A DNA stretch of 9,401 bases from Prevotella sp. CAG:617. Its GTDB lineage: Bacteria > Bacteroidota > Bacteroidia > Bacteroidales > Bacteroidaceae. Positions 7,302-9,401 of this stretch are shown piece after piece. Position numbers and translations under genes: made by a program. The notes beneath the pieces are model-generated. The model worked only from the letters and a program-made list of their open reading frames with translations. It was not told where the DNA came from and did no database searches. Every line of letters begins with the position of its first letter. Position 1 is the first letter of the stretch. The stretch spans positions 29,013 to 38,413 of the forward strand of contig FR903569.1 in the NCBI GenBank assembly GCA_000438115.1. The letters run 5' to 3'.

Positions 7302-9020
7302 TTATTCCAAAGGTTTGATGTCTTCTATCTGCAACTGGACTTCACCGCGCTTGTGCGTATTGTCCTCAATGGTATAGCAGATGTCAAAAGCCCGCTTCGT
7401 CTTGATGTAGCGCGCCTGCGAGCTCTGGCCAAAGGCTATGCCGTTCATGATGCTGTTGGACTTGTTGTCCACCAACTCAAGCTTGATGTGCTCCTGACCG
7501 CGCCCCACCACTTTGCTGGTTCCGTAGTCATATACCCGATGGGTACAGAAACGCGGATTGCTGTTGCCCGGTCCGAAGGGAGCAAAGCGCTTGAGGTCGG
7601 CATGGAATTTGGGGGTAATGTCCTTAAAGTCAATAACGGCATCAATATCGATGGTGGCCTCCGTCTGGTCCTCCAGAATATGGTCGCTCACATACTGCAT
7701 AAAGCGCCGGCGGAACTGCTCTACATGCTCCACCTTGAGCGACAGGCCGGCGGCATACGTATGGCCTCCGAAATTCTCGAGCAAATCGGCACAGCTCTGC
7801 ACGGCCTTATAAACGTCGAATCCCGAAACCGAACGCGCCGATCCCGTGGCCATGCCCTCACTGCGGGTCAGTACCACGGCCGGACGGTAATACTGCTCGG
7901 TCAGACGCGAAGCCACGATACCGATGACGCCCTTGTGCCAGGCCTCATTGTAAATAACCAAAGCCCGCTGGTCGTCAAGGTCGGGCAATCCGGCCACCAT
8001 ATCCATGGCCTGCTCCGTCATCTGCTTGTCCAGGTCCTTGCGGGCCTCGTTGTAGAGATTAATGCGGTTGGCCTTTTCAAGAGCTTCGGCATAGTCTTTC
8101 TCTACCAGTAACTCCACGGCTTCCTTTCCGTTCTGCATACGGCCCGAAGCATTGATGCGCGGACCGATTTTAAAGATGATGTCGTTCATGCTCAACTCAT
8201 GGCCCGAAAGGCCGCACACCTCAATCATGGCCTGCAGGCCGATAGACGGGTTGGCATTCAGACAGCGCAGGCCGTGGTAGGCCAACACGCGGTTTTCGCC
8301 CATGATGGGCACGAGATCGGCCGCAATGCTCACGGCACACAAATCAAGCAGCGGCACAAGTTTGTTGAACTCAATACCGTTGCTGGCGGCAAAAGCCTGC
8401 ATAAACTTAAAGCCTACGCCACAACCCGAAAGATGGGTATAGGGATAATGGTTGTCCTGACGCTTGGGATTGAGAATGGCCACGGCGGGCGGCAGTTCAT
8501 CATCGGGCACATGATGGTCGCAGATGATGAAATCAACTCCGCACTCGCGGGCATAAGCAATCTCGTCAACGGCCTTGATGCCGCAGTCCAGCACAATAAT
8601 CAGCTTCACGCCCGTTTCGGCTGCATAGTCCACGCCCTTGCGCGACACGCCATATCCCTCATCATAACGGTCGGGGATGTAGTAGTCAATATTGGAATAA
8701 TACTGACGCAGGAACTTATAGACCAGCGCTACGGCCGTACAGCCGTCCACGTCGTAGTCGCCATAGACCATGATGCGCTCCTTGCGGCCCATAGCCTTGT
8801 TAAGGCGGTCAACGGCCGCCTGCATATCGTTCATCAGGAACGGATCGTGCAGGTCCGAGAGTTGCGGCCGGAAAAATCGCCTCGCTTCGGCGACGGTGTT
8901 CAGGCCGCGGTCCATCAGGAGTTTGCCTAATACGGGATGAATGCCAAGCTGGGATGCCAGGTTCCGCGCCTCAGCCTTTTGCTCGACTGTAGGGGGCTGG
9001 TAAATCCATTTGTAATTCAT
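7302..9020 (-). CDS. recJ: Single-stranded-DNA-specific 5'-3' exonuclease RecJ
   Basis: RecJ degrades single-stranded DNA 5' to 3' in RecF-type recombination, in mismatch repair and in end processing after helicase unwinding. The 572 residues match the usual length (E. coli about 577). The DHH-domain motifs are intact: YGDYDVDG with D88, D90 and D92; D145 in VLDCG; the name-giving D168-H169-H170 in ICDHH; and D235 in ADLVP. The linker motif INASGRMQNG (289-298) is present, followed by the DHHA1 domain with NFGGH (416-420) and a C-terminal OB-fold region (about 455-570) ending a few residues before the stop. The ATG at 9020 is preceded by an A-rich stretch without a clear Shine-Dalgarno site. 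It is the first gene of the - strand cluster and has a leader of about 200 bases from the putative promoter. Its position directly before recQ fits the known RecQ-RecJ resection partnership. No key residue is missing. Confidence 0.97.
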   Translation of the reverse strand: MNYKWIYQPPTVEQKAEARNLASQLGIHPVLGKLLMDRGLNTVAEARRFFRPQLSDLHDPFLMNDMQAAVDRLNKAMGRKERIMVYGDYDVDGCTAVALVYKFLRQYYSNIDYYIPDRYDEGYGVSRKGVDYAAETGVKLIIVLDCGIKAVDEIAYARECGVDFIICDHHVPDDELPPAVAILNPKRQDNHYPYTHLSGCGVGFKFMQAFAASNGIEFNKLVPLLDLCAVSIAADLVPIMGENRVLAYHGLRCLNANPSIGLQAMIEVCGLSGHELSMNDIIFKIGPRINASGRMQNGKEAVELLVEKDYAEALEKANRINLYNEARKDLDKQMTEQAMDMVAGLPDLDDQRALVIYNEAWHKGVIGIVASRLTEQYYRPAVVLTRSEGMATGSARSVSGFDVYKAVQSCADLLENFGGHTYAAGLSLKVEHVEQFRRRFMQYVSDHILEDQTEATIDIDAVIDFKDITPKFHADLKRFAPFGPGNSNPRFCTHRVYDYGTSKVVGRGQEHIKLELVDNKSNSIMNGIAFGQSSQARYIKTKRAFDICYTIEDNTHKRGEVQLQIEDIKPLE

Positions 9021-9050
9021 TATATATGTTCTTTTTTATTTCTTCTTGCT

Positions 9051-9217
9051 CAGAATGAGACCCTCCCCCCCTGAAGAAGGGAAAAGTGCAGCCTCATCAT
9101 ACGGTATTGGCCTTTCGGGGCGCTCCGCTCACGGTGTATTTCAGCCCCCGCCAACAAGTATGCCCGGCTTCTGCCGGCCAGCGCCCCAAAAGCACGCAAC
9201 CGGATACGGACATTTTT
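9051..9217 (-). ncRNA. Candidate structured RNA or recJ 5' leader
   Basis: This GC-rich stretch between AT-rich flanks can fold strongly when read on the - strand. A 13-bp stem forms between 9192-9180 (CUUUUGGGGCGCU) and 9124-9112 (AGCGCCCCGAAAG), including one G-U pair that would be a C-A mismatch in the + strand RNA; this favours - strand transcription. Inside it sits a hairpin, CCGGC-AGAA-GCCGG (9177-9164). Outside it, CGGUUG (9202-9197) can pair with CAA-UA-CCG (9109-9102) across a two-base bulge. Closer to recJ, AUGAG (9099-9095) can pair with CUCAU (9059-9055) around a CCCU/AGGG hairpin, while the same CUCA can also pair with UGAG at 9053-9050. An in-frame 71-codon reading exists across it (9265-9050) but has a composition expected from translated structured RNA (many Arg, Ala, Gly) and no recognisable domain. 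I cannot match it to a known riboswitch; it could be an untranslated leader or a free small RNA. Confidence 0.4.
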
Positions 9218-9223
9218 AGCAAG

Positions 9224-9256
9224 TAAAGTTACATAATAAATACGACACGGCCCAAC
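9224..9256 (-). promoter_or_regulatory. Possible promoter for the recJ-recQ-topB cluster
   Basis: Read on the - strand, TAACTTTA (9231-9224) matches the Bacteroidetes -7 consensus TAnnTTTG at all but the last base. GTTG (9256-9253) lies 21 bases upstream as a possible -33 element. Transcription would begin near 9218, directly at the edge of the structured stretch, and give a leader of about 200 bases before recJ. The match is imperfect and no second candidate nearer to recJ was found. Confidence 0.35.
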
Positions 9257-9355
9257 CGGATGCATTATTTAATACGCCTTTAACACCCTGAAAAAGGAAC
9301 GGAAGATGCGGAACTTACCTGCAAAGACTGTCAAAAAAAGATGGGAACTAAAAAG
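9257..9355. other. Intergenic stretch, nothing recognised
   Basis: About 100 bases between the putative recJ promoter and the right-edge terminator. The sequence is A-rich on the + strand, has no open frame of note and no repeat or conserved motif that I recognise. A CAAAGACT at 9322-9329 reads AGTCTTTG on the - strand, which is too poor a match to count as a second promoter. Confidence 0.5.
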
Positions 9356-9401
9356 AAAAAGGCGGGAAGTTGTTTTTTTCAAGTCCCACCTTTTTCTTTC
9401 T
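9356..9401. terminator. Bidirectional rho-independent terminator at right edge
   Basis: An imperfect hairpin: AAAAAGG (9356-9362) pairs with CCTTTTT (9389-9395), GGGA (9364-9367) with TCCC (9384-9387), and TTG (9370-9372) with CAA (9380-9382) around a loop of seven T. T-rich tails occur on both strands (TTTTTCTTTCT on +, CCTTTTTCTTTTTAG on -). No + strand gene ends here, so it most likely terminates a - strand gene lying to the right of the window and insulates the recJ cluster from it. Confidence 0.65.

Noticed and set aside
7353..8930. Long + strand frames opposite recJ (252 and 243 codons)
   Set aside because: Antisense to the complete recJ reading frame and without protein-family features.
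9131..9150. Resemblance of the stretch GCUGAAAUACACCGUGA to part of a TPP riboswitch
   Set aside because: Only a short similarity; the second conserved half and the overall TPP fold are missing, and recJ is not a thiamine gene.
9050..9265. 71-codon frame on the - strand upstream of recJ
   Set aside because: Rich in Arg, Ala and Gly, no domain, no start signal, and it overlies the inverted repeats and the putative promoter; best explained as chance translation of a structured RNA stretch.

Overview
The window looks like chromosomal DNA of a member of the Bacteroidales (Bacteroides/Prevotella-like). The reasons are a TAnnTTTG-type -7 element ahead of gmd, weak or absent Shine-Dalgarno sequences, Bacteroidetes-style versions of GDP-fucose synthase and topoisomerase III, and a RecQ with an unusual domain layout. 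The genus cannot be fixed from the sequence alone. All five complete genes plus a dehydrogenase are intact. I see no transposase, integrase, CRISPR array, tRNA or rRNA.

Left part (1-2440, + strand): after a 152-base region without a convincing gene lie gmd (GDP-mannose 4,6-dehydratase) and fcl (GDP-L-fucose synthase), 20 bases apart. Together they make the complete two-enzyme route from GDP-mannose to GDP-L-fucose, the donor for fucosylated surface glycans and glycoproteins. A strong 14-bp hairpin follows fcl and probably stops transcription from both sides, because the next genes converge on it.

Main part (9020 down to 2485, - strand): a four-gene, tightly spaced cluster in the order recJ, recQ, topB, SDR. 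RecJ is a 5'-3' single-strand exonuclease, RecQ a 3'-5' helicase and TopB a type IA topoisomerase. RecQ with RecJ resects DNA in RecF-type repair, and RecQ with topoisomerase III unlinks or dissolves joined DNA molecules, so the cluster packages a recombination and decatenation toolkit. The last gene, a short-chain dehydrogenase, overlaps topB by 4 bases (ATGA). It looks translationally coupled but has no obvious functional link.

Right part (9021-9401): a 381-base region without a credible protein gene. Next to recJ it contains a GC-rich stretch of about 165 bases that can fold on the - strand into a 13-bp stem enclosing a tetraloop hairpin, with a plausible promoter just upstream. This is either a structured recJ leader or a small RNA, and it is the least explained element of the window. 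The right edge carries a U-rich bidirectional terminator hairpin that probably closes a gene lying beyond the window.

Overall this is mostly core-genome housekeeping content. The points worth following up are the recJ leader RNA, the relocated zinc module in RecQ and the recJ-recQ-topB co-clustering.
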